A stretch of DNA of 64,000 nt from Neobacillus vireti (GTDB lineage: Bacteria; Bacillota; Bacilli; Bacillales; Cytobacillaceae). The translations under genes and the position numbers were made by a program. The notes under the pieces are model-generated. The model ran no database searches. It was not told where the DNA came from and saw only the letters and a list, made by a program, of their open reading frames with translations. The DNA lies in the NCBI RefSeq assembly GCF_001026695.1, contig NZ_LDNB01000010.1, positions 226,884 through 290,883 on the forward strand, written 5' to 3'. Shown here piece by piece: positions 15,228-23,147 of this stretch. How positions within the stretch are numbered: position 1 is the first letter of the stretch; the number at the start of each line of letters is the position of its first letter.

Positions 15228-16949
15228 TTAAGCCTTCACATCTTCTTTTTCTAAATCCTTCGGGCCAAATGTTGCTTTCGGTGACCACCATAACGGAACC
15301 TTGATGCTTTCGTTTGTCAGTTTTCCTTTCCCATTAGCAACGTCTCGTGCCGTTTCGTAGCCTGCCTGAGCATGGCGGATAACCCCAATTCCAGAGTCAA
15401 CGGTCATCGCGACTTCAAGCCTCATATCTGACTCAGCAGTTCCATCAGCTACCATTGTAACCCCAGTATGAACGGCTTCACCCATTGAATAGTTAGCTTG
15501 CAGGGCAATTAGATCACACATTCCAACAGCGTTCAAAAGACCATTCAATACCGGCCAGTCGGAAATTAGGTCCCCGCCGTCCTTCATATTTTCAGATTCA
15601 AATGTCGGGTTCACGATAGAACCGGAGTCAAGGTTGTCACGAGAGAAAGCTACTGGGCCAGCAAGTTCACCGCGTCTGATCATATCGTTAACTTCTAAGG
15701 CAAACGCTTTACGCTGGCCAAAGCCCATATAACAAATACGTGCTGGCAATGCTTCAATTGGAATATGCTCTTTAGCAAGCTTGATCCAGCGCGTAACAAG
15801 CAGGTCGTCACTGAATTTTTCTAAGATCATATCGTCAATTTTTCTTAGATCTTCAGCTTCTCCGGATAGACACACCCAACGGAAAGGTCCACGGCCTTCA
15901 CAGAAGAGCGGGCGAATGTATTCTGCAACGAATCCTGGAAGACGCTTTGCTTCTCCAGCAGGCATTCCTGCATCAATACACTCTTTACGAATACTCGTGC
16001 CGTACTCAAACGATTTAACCCCAAGGTCTAGAAACTTAATGAGTGCTCTTAGTTCACGAATCATCGTTCCACGTGCTTTTTCTAAATAGAGTTCACGAGC
16101 CGTTTCCCGTAGTTCTTCTGCTTCAGCTACTGAATATCCTGCTGGCAAATAAGAAATTGGATCATGTGCCGGCGTCATCGAGGTTGTAATATCCGGAAGG
16201 AATCCTTTCTGCAGCACTTCTTCAAAAATATCAGCCGCATTCCCGACAACGGCAATTCCCAATGGCTTTCCAGCAGCCGCATATTCTTTCGCCATTTCAA
16301 TCGCTTCATCCAATGAATCTACTAAAACATCAATAAATTGCTTCTCAATCCGGCGCTTAATAATTTCCACATTCGAGTCACATAGGATCGCTACACCACC
16401 GTGCATTGTCATCGCTCTCGTCTGATTTCCGCCCATACCGCCGGCACCGGCTGTTAAGAGGATTTTTCCAACAAGTGAATCATCATAATGTAAGCGGGCA
16501 ATCGCAGACAACGTTTCAAATGTCCCTTGGATTACACCTTGCGTTCCAATATATTCCCACGGTGCCGCTGTATAATTGGCATACATCGTTAAGTTCTTAT
16601 CCTGCAATTCATAAAATGTTGGCCAATCCGCTTTCATAATATTTGTCGTTGCCATAACAACCGTTGGTGCATATTTATGTGTTTTGAAAACGGCAACAGG
16701 CATACCGGATTGAACAACTAGTGTTTCATCATCTTCCAATTCTTTTAACGATTTCACTATCGCATGGTAGGACTCCCAGTTACGAGCCGCCTTCCCAATC
16801 CCGCCATAAATGATTAGTTCTTCTGGCTTCTCAGCATTTTCCATATTATTCTCAAGCATTCTTAAGATTGACTCTTGTCTCCAGCCCTTACAACGCAATT
16901 CAGGCCCTCTTTGTGCTTTGACGGAATATAAAATCTCTGGTTTTGACAT
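15228..16949 (-). CDS. hutU: Urocanate hydratase, divergent subfamily
   Basis: A 573-residue urocanase. Shared features are YGGIGKAARNW, EYIGTQGVIQGTFET, the NAD-binding TAGAGGMGGNQT, AHDPISYLPAGYS, LPARICYMGFGQRKA with the family Cys, and DNLDSGSIVNP. It hydrates urocanate to imidazolonepropionate with tightly bound NAD+. The stretch that in B. subtilis HutU reads HHGGGVGMGYS is here QANYSMGEAVHTG (about residues 483-495), and the protein is some 20 residues longer, so it belongs to a different subfamily from the B. subtilis enzyme. The RBS AGGAGG lies 8 nt before the ATG. It is the first gene after a sigma-54 promoter, with two activator-like sites and a cre box upstream. Confidence 0.93.
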   Translation of the reverse strand: MSKPEILYSVKAQRGPELRCKGWRQESILRMLENNMENAEKPEELIIYGGIGKAARNWESYHAIVKSLKELEDDETLVVQSGMPVAVFKTHKYAPTVVMATTNIMKADWPTFYELQDKNLTMYANYTAAPWEYIGTQGVIQGTFETLSAIARLHYDDSLVGKILLTAGAGGMGGNQTRAMTMHGGVAILCDSNVEIIKRRIEKQFIDVLVDSLDEAIEMAKEYAAAGKPLGIAVVGNAADIFEEVLQKGFLPDITTSMTPAHDPISYLPAGYSVAEAEELRETARELYLEKARGTMIRELRALIKFLDLGVKSFEYGTSIRKECIDAGMPAGEAKRLPGFVAEYIRPLFCEGRGPFRWVCLSGEAEDLRKIDDMILEKFSDDLLVTRWIKLAKEHIPIEALPARICYMGFGQRKAFALEVNDMIRRGELAGPVAFSRDNLDSGSIVNPTFESENMKDGGDLISDWPVLNGLLNAVGMCDLIALQANYSMGEAVHTGVTMVADGTAESDMRLEVAMTVDSGIGVIRHAQAGYETARDVANGKGKLTNESIKVPLWWSPKATFGPKDLEKEDVKA

Positions 16950-17002
16950 AAATAGTTCCTCCTGTAATGAAAAGTAATGTTGGTGTTCTCATTTTTATAT
17001 AT

Positions 17003-17018
17003 TGCAAGTACCGTGCCA
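17003..17018 (-). promoter_or_regulatory. Sigma-54 (SigL) -24/-12 promoter of the hut operon
   Basis: The minus strand reads TGGCACGGTACTTGCA, a full match to the TGGCAC-N5-TTGCW consensus with GG and GC 10 bp apart. The expected transcription start near 16992 leaves a leader of about 43 nt before hutU. Confidence 0.93.
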
Positions 17019-17135
17019 AGTCGATTGAATTATTAGAATTTTATATTTTTCTATTAAAACTCGTATTGTGACTACATTTTTCGGTTCCTGTCATCCATCT
17101 TGTAAAAGTATTTTGATAAACGATCTGAAAATAAC

Positions 17136-17152
17136 TGCAGATGTTTTTTGCA
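17136..17152. promoter_or_regulatory. Candidate activator site 1 (UAS) of the hut operon
   Basis: TGCAGATGTTTTTTGCA, an imperfect 17-bp palindrome about 125 bp upstream of the -24 element. The same pattern (GCAGAY-N6-TTGCA or close) occurs at 17215, 23050 and 23131, always upstream of a sigma-54 promoter. Confidence 0.75.
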
Positions 17153-17190
17153 CTCTCTTACCTGTCCTTGACGCAATCATTACAATAGCG

Positions 17191-17206
17191 TTGTAAACGG
17201 TTTCAA
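17191..17206. promoter_or_regulatory. cre box (CcpA site) upstream of hutU
   Basis: TTGTAAACGGTTTCAA matches the CcpA consensus WTGNAANCGNWWNCW at every fixed position. It lies between the two activator sites, where bound CcpA could block contact between activator and the sigma-54 polymerase. This predicts carbon catabolite repression of histidine use. Confidence 0.8.
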
Positions 17207-17214
17207 ATTCTTAC

Positions 17215-17231
17215 TGCAGATAAATTCTGCA
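17215..17231. promoter_or_regulatory. Candidate activator site 2 (UAS) of the hut operon
   Basis: TGCAGATAAATTCTGCA is a perfect inverted repeat TGCAGA-N5-TCTGCA. Its centre is 79 bp from site 1, nearly the spacing (81 bp) of the two sites upstream of the ABC importer operon. Confidence 0.8.
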
Positions 17232-17290
17232 TGCAAATTCGTGTTTTCATTACCGGGCACTTATCTATCTACAAATAGCAACAGCCAAGA

Positions 17291-17454
17291 TTTTAAGTAA
17301 AGCGCAAGTACTCTTGGCAGCTCACTACAGGCCTGGAGCACTCCAAGTAAGTAGTGGAAACACAGTGAGCGTAAGCGTTCAGATGTTGACTTTTCGTAAG
17401 ACGTAGAGCGAAGGCACCTCGCCGCTAGAGAGCTGGACAATTCTCGAAGTCAAA
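17291..17454 (+). repeat. Dispersed ~160-bp repeat, copy B
   Basis: Begins taaagcgcaagtac and ends ggacaattctcgaagtc. It is the most diverged of the three copies and lies in the intergenic region upstream of hutU, beyond the activator sites. Confidence 0.8.
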
Positions 17455-17639
17455 CTTACTTATCTTTTAAAAATATCGTAAATTGATTTAAATATAGTAA
17501 CTTTTGGGGAAAAAACAGCCTATTGTGGGGGAGATTATCTATTTCGGACATCGAATTGGCGAAAAAATCTAATTAGAAGAGACTTGTCCGTCTGAAAAAC
17601 CTGTTTTTCTCGTAGAAAAGCAACCAATTATACTCCTTC

Positions 17640-17935
17640 AATTTTTTTATTAGCGAATTTCGAGAGTTTATTAGCGATTCTTACTAGTTTATTAGCGAAT
17701 CTGCCATGTTTATTAGCGAATTTAAGGATTTATTAGCGAATTGAAATTTACCATTGAAAAATCTTCGGAAAACAAATGCGGGAGAAAATCCTTCTGAATT
17801 TCAGCAAAAATTGTTAAGAATTTATTTCTGATTTTTTTATTAGCGAATTTCAGGAGTTTATTAGCGAATCTAGATGGTATATTAGCGTATCTGGACCACC
17901 TATTAGCGAATATTTCAATTTATTAGCGAATCGGA
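17640..17935 (+). repeat. Two arrays of TTTATTAGCGAA boxes at 21-bp period
   Basis: Five boxes start near 17645, 17667, 17688, 17709 and 17730, and five more near 17836, 17857, 17878, 17899 and 17920. The 12-bp core is conserved while the 9-bp spacers vary, giving a two-helical-turn period. The blocks are separated by about 100 bp of unrelated sequence. No gene is present from 16950 to 18154. Confidence 0.85.
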
Positions 17936-17940
17936 TTTTA

Positions 17941-18110
17941 TTTTAAAAGCGCAAGCGCCCTGTTCAGCTCACGACAGGCCTGTAGCGCTCCAACTAAGAT
18001 AAAGTAAACACGAAGAGCGTTAACGCATTCGTGCTTGACTTATCGTAGGGTAGAGCGCGAAGGACACTAGCCGCTAGGGCGCTGGAGCTGGACAATTCTC
18101 GAAGTCGAAA
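17941..18110 (+). repeat. Dispersed ~160-bp repeat, copy C
   Basis: Begins ttttaaaagcgcaagcgccc and ends ggagctggacaattctcgaag. It is highly similar to copy A in inverted orientation, and lies just beyond the 3' end of the ABC importer operon (livF-like stop at 18155). Confidence 0.85.
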
Positions 18111-18154
18111 TGGTATAAATTCATATATTTTATAGAAAACCTTGGCTGTTTGCT

Positions 18155-18856
18155 CTACCCGAGATAGGCTTTTTTCACCACATCCTGTTCACGCAGATTT
18201 TTTGCTGTATCATGAAAACGAATTTCCCCATTCTCTAAAACATATCCACGATCCGCTACTGATAAGGCCATCGTCGCATTCTGTTCAATTAACAGAATGG
18301 TTAATCCCTCTTGTTTAATCCGATTAATCGTTGAAAAAATACTTTTAACAACAATTGGTGCTAAACCCATCGACGGCTCGTCAAGAATCAGCAGCTTTGG
18401 CTTTGCCATCATGGCCCGTCCAACGGCCAGCATCTGCTGTTCCCCGCCACTCAATGTACCAGCCATCTGAGAGCGCCGTTCAGCTAAACGTGGAAATAAA
18501 ACAAAAATTTTCTCGATTTCCTGCTGTAATTCCTTTTTCGATGTCTTTCTGGCATACGCTCCCATTATTAAATTATTGACGACCGATAATTTTGGAAAAA
18601 TCCGTCTTCCCTCCGGTACCATCACAATGCCTTCTTTAACAACCTTATGGGCGGCGAGCCCATTCAGCTCTTTTCCTTGATAAATGATCGACCCTTTAGA
18701 GGGGATTGTTCCGGAAATGGCATTTACCGTTGTTGTTTTTCCGGCACCGTTTGCCCCAATTAAAGCAACAGCCTCGCCTTCCTGAACTTCCAATGACAGA
18801 TTCCGGACCGCATGAATGCTTCCGTAAGAAACGTTAAGATTTTTAATTTGCAGCAA
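18155..18856 (-). CDS. livF: ABC transporter ATP-binding protein, LivF type
   Basis: A 233-residue ATPase of the hydrophobic/branched-chain amino acid uptake family. Walker A is GANGAGKTT, signature LSGGEQQML, Walker B LLILDEPSMGLAP and switch His LLIEQN. MVPEGRRIFPKLSV is typical of LivF. It powers import together with LivG. TTG 18856 is preceded by GAGGTG and overlaps the end of livG by 14 nt, implying translational coupling. It is the last gene of the importer operon. The symbol denotes the family; given the sigma-54 and activator sites shared with hut, the cargo may be histidine, urocanate or a related compound rather than leucine. Confidence 0.92.
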   Translation of the reverse strand: MLQIKNLNVSYGSIHAVRNLSLEVQEGEAVALIGANGAGKTTTVNAISGTIPSKGSIIYQGKELNGLAAHKVVKEGIVMVPEGRRIFPKLSVVNNLIMGAYARKTSKKELQQEIEKIFVLFPRLAERRSQMAGTLSGGEQQMLAVGRAMMAKPKLLILDEPSMGLAPIVVKSIFSTINRIKQEGLTILLIEQNATMALSVADRGYVLENGEIRFHDTAKNLREQDVVKKAYLG

Positions 18857-19628
18857 ATTTGTTCACCTCTTCCGTGTCTTCTTTTCCGATATATGCCTCA
18901 ATCACGGCAGGGTTTGCAATAATCTTCTCCGGTTCATCATCAGCAATCTTCTCTCCGTGGTCGAATACCGCAATTCGGTCGCAGAGCCCCATCACCCAGC
19001 CAACATTATGCTCGATTAAAATAACAGTCGTTCCATTCTTTCTGATCTTCCGGATCAGTTCGCCAATTTCATTCGTCTCATCCGCATTCATTCCCGCCGT
19101 CGGTTCATCGAGTAAAAGAAGCTTCGGCTTGGAAACTAATGCTCTGGCTATTTCTACACGGCGCTGATTTCCATAGGATAGGCTCCCAGCCAGTTCATCT
19201 TCCAAGCCGGCGAGCCCAACAAGTTCTAATATTTTTCGGCTTTCTTCCTTCACCAGTTCCTCTTCTTTTTTCGCAGACCCGAGCCCCAAAATCGCAGACC
19301 AAAGTCCAGTATGTGTCTTGCCAAACATCCCAACCATTACATTTTCAAGAACCGACTCATCCTTAAGTAAACGGATATTCTGGAAGGTCCGGGAAATCCC
19401 CAATTTAGCAATCCGAAACGGCTTTACTCCCTGCACTTGTTGCTGTTCAAATACAATGGTTCCTTCATTGGGCTTGTAAATCCCTGTTAACATATTGAAG
19501 AATGTCGTCTTCCCCGCCCCATTTGGTCCAATTAACCCGAAGATTTCTCCTTCCTTAACAGCAAGACTGACTTGGTTAACCGCGACTAACCCGCCAAATC
19601 GTTTGCTGATTCCCTCGATTTTAAGCAA
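18843..19628 (-). CDS. livG: ABC transporter ATP-binding protein, LivG type
   Basis: A 261-residue ATPase. Walker A is GPNGAGKTT, signature LSYGNQRRVE (LSYG is usual for LivG), Walker B LLLLDEPTAGMN and switch VILIEHNVGWV. FNMLTGIYKPNEG and ISRTFQNIRL are LivG hallmarks. TTG 19628 is preferred since AAGGGTGG lies upstream at workable spacing and it overlaps the livM stop by 8 nt; the longer frame from GTG 19640 starts inside the ribosome site. It pairs with LivF as the ATPase heterodimer of the importer. Confidence 0.92.
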   Translation of the reverse strand: MLKIEGISKRFGGLVAVNQVSLAVKEGEIFGLIGPNGAGKTTFFNMLTGIYKPNEGTIVFEQQQVQGVKPFRIAKLGISRTFQNIRLLKDESVLENVMVGMFGKTHTGLWSAILGLGSAKKEEELVKEESRKILELVGLAGLEDELAGSLSYGNQRRVEIARALVSKPKLLLLDEPTAGMNADETNEIGELIRKIRKNGTTVILIEHNVGWVMGLCDRIAVFDHGEKIADDEPEKIIANPAVIEAYIGKEDTEEVNKFAAN

Positions 19629-20574
19629 TATGTTCACCACCCTTGACAGCCTTCTTCTTGTGCAATCGCTTCGTCATAACTTTCTTTGCACCCTTTTTAC
19701 CAAAAATCCCATTTGGACGGTAGCGCATCATCAGCACCATTAGCAAGCCATAAATCATCATTTTATACATATCAAGATAATTCATATCAATAAACGTAAA
19801 TTGAAATAGCCGGAAAAATTCAGGTAATAAATATAGCACACTTACGCCAAATAGCGTACCGCGGATACTGCCCAACCCGCCAATCACGACCATGCTCAAG
19901 AGTGTGGCCGAAACTGCGAAGCCAAAGGAGTCCGAACTGATAAATGAAACTTTATGTGCAAACAGGGCACCTGCTGCTCCCGCATATGCACCACCGATGG
20001 CAAACACTAACACCTTATAATAAGTTGTATTAATTCCCATCGATTGGGCGACAATGTCATCCTCCCTAATAACCATCCAGGCACGCCCAATACGGGATTG
20101 CGTCATTCTTCTCACAGCATAAATGCCAATCAGCATGACGATAAGTAGAAAGATTAAATAACTCATATTCTCGAGCTTCATGCCGAACAAGGATGGAGTG
20201 GGAATGGAATCAATCCCATATGCCCCGCCGGTAATCGATGAATTTTTAAAAAATGACTGGATGATTAGCCCCATCCCTAAAGTGGTAATGGCCAAAAAGT
20301 CTTCGCGCACCCTAAGACTCGGCAACCCCAGAATTGCACTAATAACAAAGGTAATAACAATTGCCAGCGTGATAGCGAGCCATGGATTTAAATCGGCCTT
20401 AACAGATAAAATGGCAGATGAATATGCTCCGATTCCAAAGAAAGCTGCATGACCGAGTGAAACTTGACCAGCATAGCCTGTAATTAAATTTAAGCCTAAA
20501 CCGAGCAAAATATAGATAATTAAAAAGACAACAATATCAACGTAATATGGATTAAATAACGCTTCCAACACCAT
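19621..20574 (-). CDS. livM: ABC transporter permease, LivM type
   Basis: A 317-residue permease with about nine hydrophobic segments. LNLITGYAGQVSLGHAAFFGIGAY is the signature of the LivM branch, and GRAWMVIREDDIVAQSMGI is the cytoplasmic EAA-type loop that docks the ATPase. ATG 20574 starts 3 nt after the livH stop. The C-terminus carries a basic tail (KKVMTKRLHKKKAVKGG). It forms the membrane channel with LivH. Confidence 0.92.
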   Translation of the reverse strand: MVLEALFNPYYVDIVVFLIIYILLGLGLNLITGYAGQVSLGHAAFFGIGAYSSAILSVKADLNPWLAITLAIVITFVISAILGLPSLRVREDFLAITTLGMGLIIQSFFKNSSITGGAYGIDSIPTPSLFGMKLENMSYLIFLLIVMLIGIYAVRRMTQSRIGRAWMVIREDDIVAQSMGINTTYYKVLVFAIGGAYAGAAGALFAHKVSFISSDSFGFAVSATLLSMVVIGGLGSIRGTLFGVSVLYLLPEFFRLFQFTFIDMNYLDMYKMMIYGLLMVLMMRYRPNGIFGKKGAKKVMTKRLHKKKAVKGGEHIA

Positions 20575-20577
20575 CAC

Positions 20578-21459
20578 CTACACTTTCTCGACCTTTTTTC
20601 CAAATAATCCCGATGGTTTGATTAACAAAATGACGATTAGAATTACAAAAGCAATCGCATCTTTATCAATGACCATTCCAGATAAATAGCCATCGCTCAT
20701 TGTTTCAACCAACCCAAGGATGAGACCGCCTACGACTGTGCCACCGATTGATCCTAATCCCCCCAGAACGACCACACAAAATGCTTTTAATCCGGGAATC
20801 GAGCCCATGCTCGGAAACAAGGAATTGTAATTAAGGGCAACAAGAACACCTGCAGCAGCAGCCAGTGCAGATCCAATCATAAATGTCACAGATACTACCC
20901 TGTTGACATTAACTCCCATTAAGGAGGCAGCCCGCATATCCTGGGCGACAGCCTGAATCGCTATTCCCATTTTCGTAAATTTAAGAAAGGCGTAGAGAAG
21001 GCCGAGCCCAATGACTCCTGCTATGACAATATAAAACTTATAATTGGTAATCGAAACGGATTGCGTCAGATGATAGATGGTATTTTCAATGCCCGTTTCT
21101 GGGAATGACAGCGTATCGGATGTAAAGATTACTTGAAAAAAATTCTCAAGAAGGATGGCAACACCGACGCCGCTAATTAACGTTGTAATCGGGTGTCCGC
21201 CTCGCAGCGGCCGATAAGCAAAGCGTTCAATGCCCATCCCAATGACGGCGGATACTGCCATTGCTAAAAGCAATGCAAGCGGAAAAGGTAAATGAAAATA
21301 AATCATTCCCAACATCGCCGAAAAAGCACCGACCATGTAAATAACTCCATGGGCAAAATGTAATAATTTCAAAACCCCATACACCATCGTTAAACCAACG
21401 GAAACGAGGATATAGACAAAACCAATCGCCAACCCATTAATCAACTGTTGTGCTAACAT
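20578..21459 (-). CDS. livH: ABC transporter permease, LivH type
   Basis: A 293-residue permease with eight or so hydrophobic segments. LINGLAIGFVYILVSVGLTM and VYGVLKLLHFAHG are LivH hallmarks, and VAQDMRAASLMGVNVNRV is the ATPase-docking loop. ATG 21459 lies 9 nt after AAGAAAGG and is preferred to ATG 21468, which touches that site. A 273-bp gap holding a GC-rich repeat separates it from the binding-protein gene, so the binding protein may be made in excess over the membrane parts. Confidence 0.92.
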   Translation of the reverse strand: MLAQQLINGLAIGFVYILVSVGLTMVYGVLKLLHFAHGVIYMVGAFSAMLGMIYFHLPFPLALLLAMAVSAVIGMGIERFAYRPLRGGHPITTLISGVGVAILLENFFQVIFTSDTLSFPETGIENTIYHLTQSVSITNYKFYIVIAGVIGLGLLYAFLKFTKMGIAIQAVAQDMRAASLMGVNVNRVVSVTFMIGSALAAAAGVLVALNYNSLFPSMGSIPGLKAFCVVVLGGLGSIGGTVVGGLILGLVETMSDGYLSGMVIDKDAIAFVILIVILLIKPSGLFGKKVEKV

Positions 21460-21504
21460 TTCGTTCATCCTTTCTTGTAAAAAATAGCTATGTTAAAAGT
21501 GAAT

Positions 21505-21632
21505 GTTGATTTCCGTTCCAGGCGCGAGCGGTTCGCGGGGCGGGCGGTGAGCCTCCTCGGCGCTTAAGCGCCTGCGGGGTCTCACCTGTCCCGCTGCTCC
21601 CGCAGGAGTCTCGCTGTATCCACGTCCAATCA
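21505..21632. repeat. GC-rich palindromic dispersed repeat with GGCGCTTAAGCGCC core
   Basis: The 14-bp palindrome GGCGCTTAAGCGCC (21559-21572) lies within a longer imperfect inverted repeat (gcggggcgggcggtgagcc with ctcacctgtcccgc). It is far richer in GC than the surrounding genes and resembles a repeat family widespread in Bacillus genomes. It sits between the livK-like and livH genes, where its hairpin could act as an attenuator or RNA stabiliser. A second small hairpin (gaggagagg/ctcccctcc) lies near 21690-21710. Confidence 0.8.
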
Positions 21633-21732
21633 ACATTGTGCTCAAAATCAACAATGTGCTTTAACACAGCGAAGAAAATAAATGCAAAGAGGAGAGGTTT
21701 TCTCCCCTCCTGCCTCTCAAGTCTTTTAAGCT

Positions 21733-22884
21733 TTAATAATTTAAAGATTTGACGTATTGGAACTTTCCGTCCTTAACCGTCATAAAGATGACTGGTTTTA
21801 CTACCTCATGATGAGCGTTAAATGAAATTTTCCCGGAAGTACCTTCGAAATCTTTCGTTTCACTGATTGCTTTTGCCAATTTTTCTCGATCGGTCCCTGC
21901 CTTTTTCATCGCTTCTAACATCACTTCGGTTGCATCATAACTTTGAGACGAGAGCATGTCGGGTTCACTATCTTTATATTTTTCATGCCATGCCTTAACA
22001 AAATGCTGGACAACCTCTCTTGTGTCTGTAGCAAAGAATGAAGTGGTAAATGTGGCCGCTTGCGTATTTTCTTTACCCAATTCTAGGAATTTAGGTGAGT
22101 CAAAACCATCCACGCCCAAGAACTGTGCATCGATCCCCAACTCCTTTGACTGTGTGACAATTCCTGCCGCTTCATTATAGTAACCAACCACGTACAAGGC
22201 ATCTGGTTTAGACGCTTTAACCGCTGTTAAAATGGAGCTGAAATCTTTATCCCCCATTTTAAATGGTTTCTCAATCACGACGTTTGCTCCAAGTTTTTTC
22301 GCTTCATCTTTAAAGGCGCTATAAATGGAAATTCCATAATCAATATCAACATACAAGACAGCAATGTTTTTCTTCTTCAAATCATTTACTGCATAATCAG
22401 CCATCGCTTTTCCTTGAATATCAGCTGTATAAATGACACGATTTACATAGTCTCCGCCTTTAGTAATGTCAGGATGAACCGCATACGCGACCACCATCGG
22501 CACTTTTGCGGATTGAACCTTCGGTGTAACCGTTTTCATCGGCCCGCTGTATCCACCGCCGACAATCCCTGCCACTTTATCACTATTGATCAACTTTTGG
22601 ACTGCTTTCAATGCTTCTTCCGGTTTCCCTTGATCATCTTCCGTGACAAGTTCCACCTTTTTTCCGTTAACTCCACCCTCTTTATTAATCTGTTCGATGG
22701 CAAGCTGGGCAGCATTTCGGCTAAGCGTCCCATCGGTCGATGTAGGACCCGTTAAAGGACCTACCCAGCCAAGTTTAATTGAATCCTTACTTTTGGTTGA
22801 ACCAGAGGATTTATCACTGGCACATCCAGTTACAAACAAGGAGATCCCTAATAAGCCAGCAAGAAAGAAACTACGTTTTTTCAA
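21733..22884 (-). CDS. livK: ABC transporter substrate-binding lipoprotein, LivK/type I periplasmic-binding family
   Basis: A 383-residue lipoprotein: the signal peptide ends in the lipobox LFVTGC with Cys21 as the lipidated residue, followed by a Ser/Lys linker. The mature part begins IKLGWVGPLTGPTSTDG and has the two-lobed Leu/Ile/Val-binding fold (VKLVTEDDQGKPEEALKA-like stretch, GIVGGGYSG, VDIDYGISIY). It captures the substrate outside the membrane and delivers it to LivHM. The start is TTG 22884; the nearby ATG at 22891 is out of frame. It is first in its operon, about 65 nt downstream of a sigma-54 promoter. Cargo is unknown; coregulation with hut points to histidine or an imidazole derivative. 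Confidence 0.9.
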   Translation of the reverse strand: MKKRSFFLAGLLGISLFVTGCASDKSSGSTKSKDSIKLGWVGPLTGPTSTDGTLSRNAAQLAIEQINKEGGVNGKKVELVTEDDQGKPEEALKAVQKLINSDKVAGIVGGGYSGPMKTVTPKVQSAKVPMVVAYAVHPDITKGGDYVNRVIYTADIQGKAMADYAVNDLKKKNIAVLYVDIDYGISIYSAFKDEAKKLGANVVIEKPFKMGDKDFSSILTAVKASKPDALYVVGYYNEAAGIVTQSKELGIDAQFLGVDGFDSPKFLELGKENTQAATFTTSFFATDTREVVQHFVKAWHEKYKDSEPDMLSSQSYDATEVMLEAMKKAGTDREKLAKAISETKDFEGTSGKISFNAHHEVVKPVIFMTVKDGKFQYVKSLNY

Positions 22885-22947
22885 TGTACATCACTCGCCC
22901 TCTTCATTTTGATAAAAAATATAATACAAGTTCTTTTTTTCATATAT

Positions 22948-22963
22948 TGCAAGTTTCATGCCA
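22948..22963 (-). promoter_or_regulatory. Sigma-54 (SigL) -24/-12 promoter of the ABC importer operon
   Basis: The minus strand reads TGGCATGAAACTTGCA, matching TGGCAY-N5-TTGCW with the correct GG-GC spacing. It closely resembles the hutU promoter, including the TTGCAATATAT extension on the downstream side. Confidence 0.92.
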
Positions 22964-23049
22964 TTTTTCCTATTCGTACAAAACACCGGGAATAGTCAAG
23001 GCTGTTTCCCACCGGGGGTTATTTGGCGACGGAATAGATCCATAAAAAA

Positions 23050-23066
23050 CGCAGATGGAATTTGCA
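23050..23066. promoter_or_regulatory. Candidate activator site 1 (UAS) of the importer operon
   Basis: CGCAGATGGAATTTGCA, 17 bp, is the same imperfect palindrome as the sites upstream of hutU. It lies about 95 bp upstream of the -24 element. Confidence 0.75.
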
Positions 23067-23130
23067 TATTGATCGATAGAGATAATAGAAAACCCTTCGT
23101 CAGCATCTTGACCAATTGCATTTCTAGGAG

Positions 23131-23147
23131 AGCAGACGGAACTTGCA
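23131..23147. promoter_or_regulatory. Candidate activator site 2 (UAS) of the importer operon
   Basis: AGCAGACGGAACTTGCA, 17 bp, is centred 81 bp from site 1. It also lies about 70 bp upstream of the regulator gene start, so the same site could autoregulate the regulator, whose candidate extended -10 (TGTTATATT) is at 23177-23185. Confidence 0.7.

Noticed and set aside
15104..15304. 66-codon plus-strand frame
   Set aside because: It lies within the dispersed repeat and the antisense of the hutU 3' end.
16950..17300. HutP-type antiterminator leader upstream of hutU
   Set aside because: No NAG-repeat-plus-terminator structure was found and the -24/-12 promoter leaves only about 43 nt of leader.
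17640..17935. CRISPR array
   Set aside because: Cores are only about 12 bp with 9-bp spacers, far below CRISPR dimensions, and no cas genes are present.
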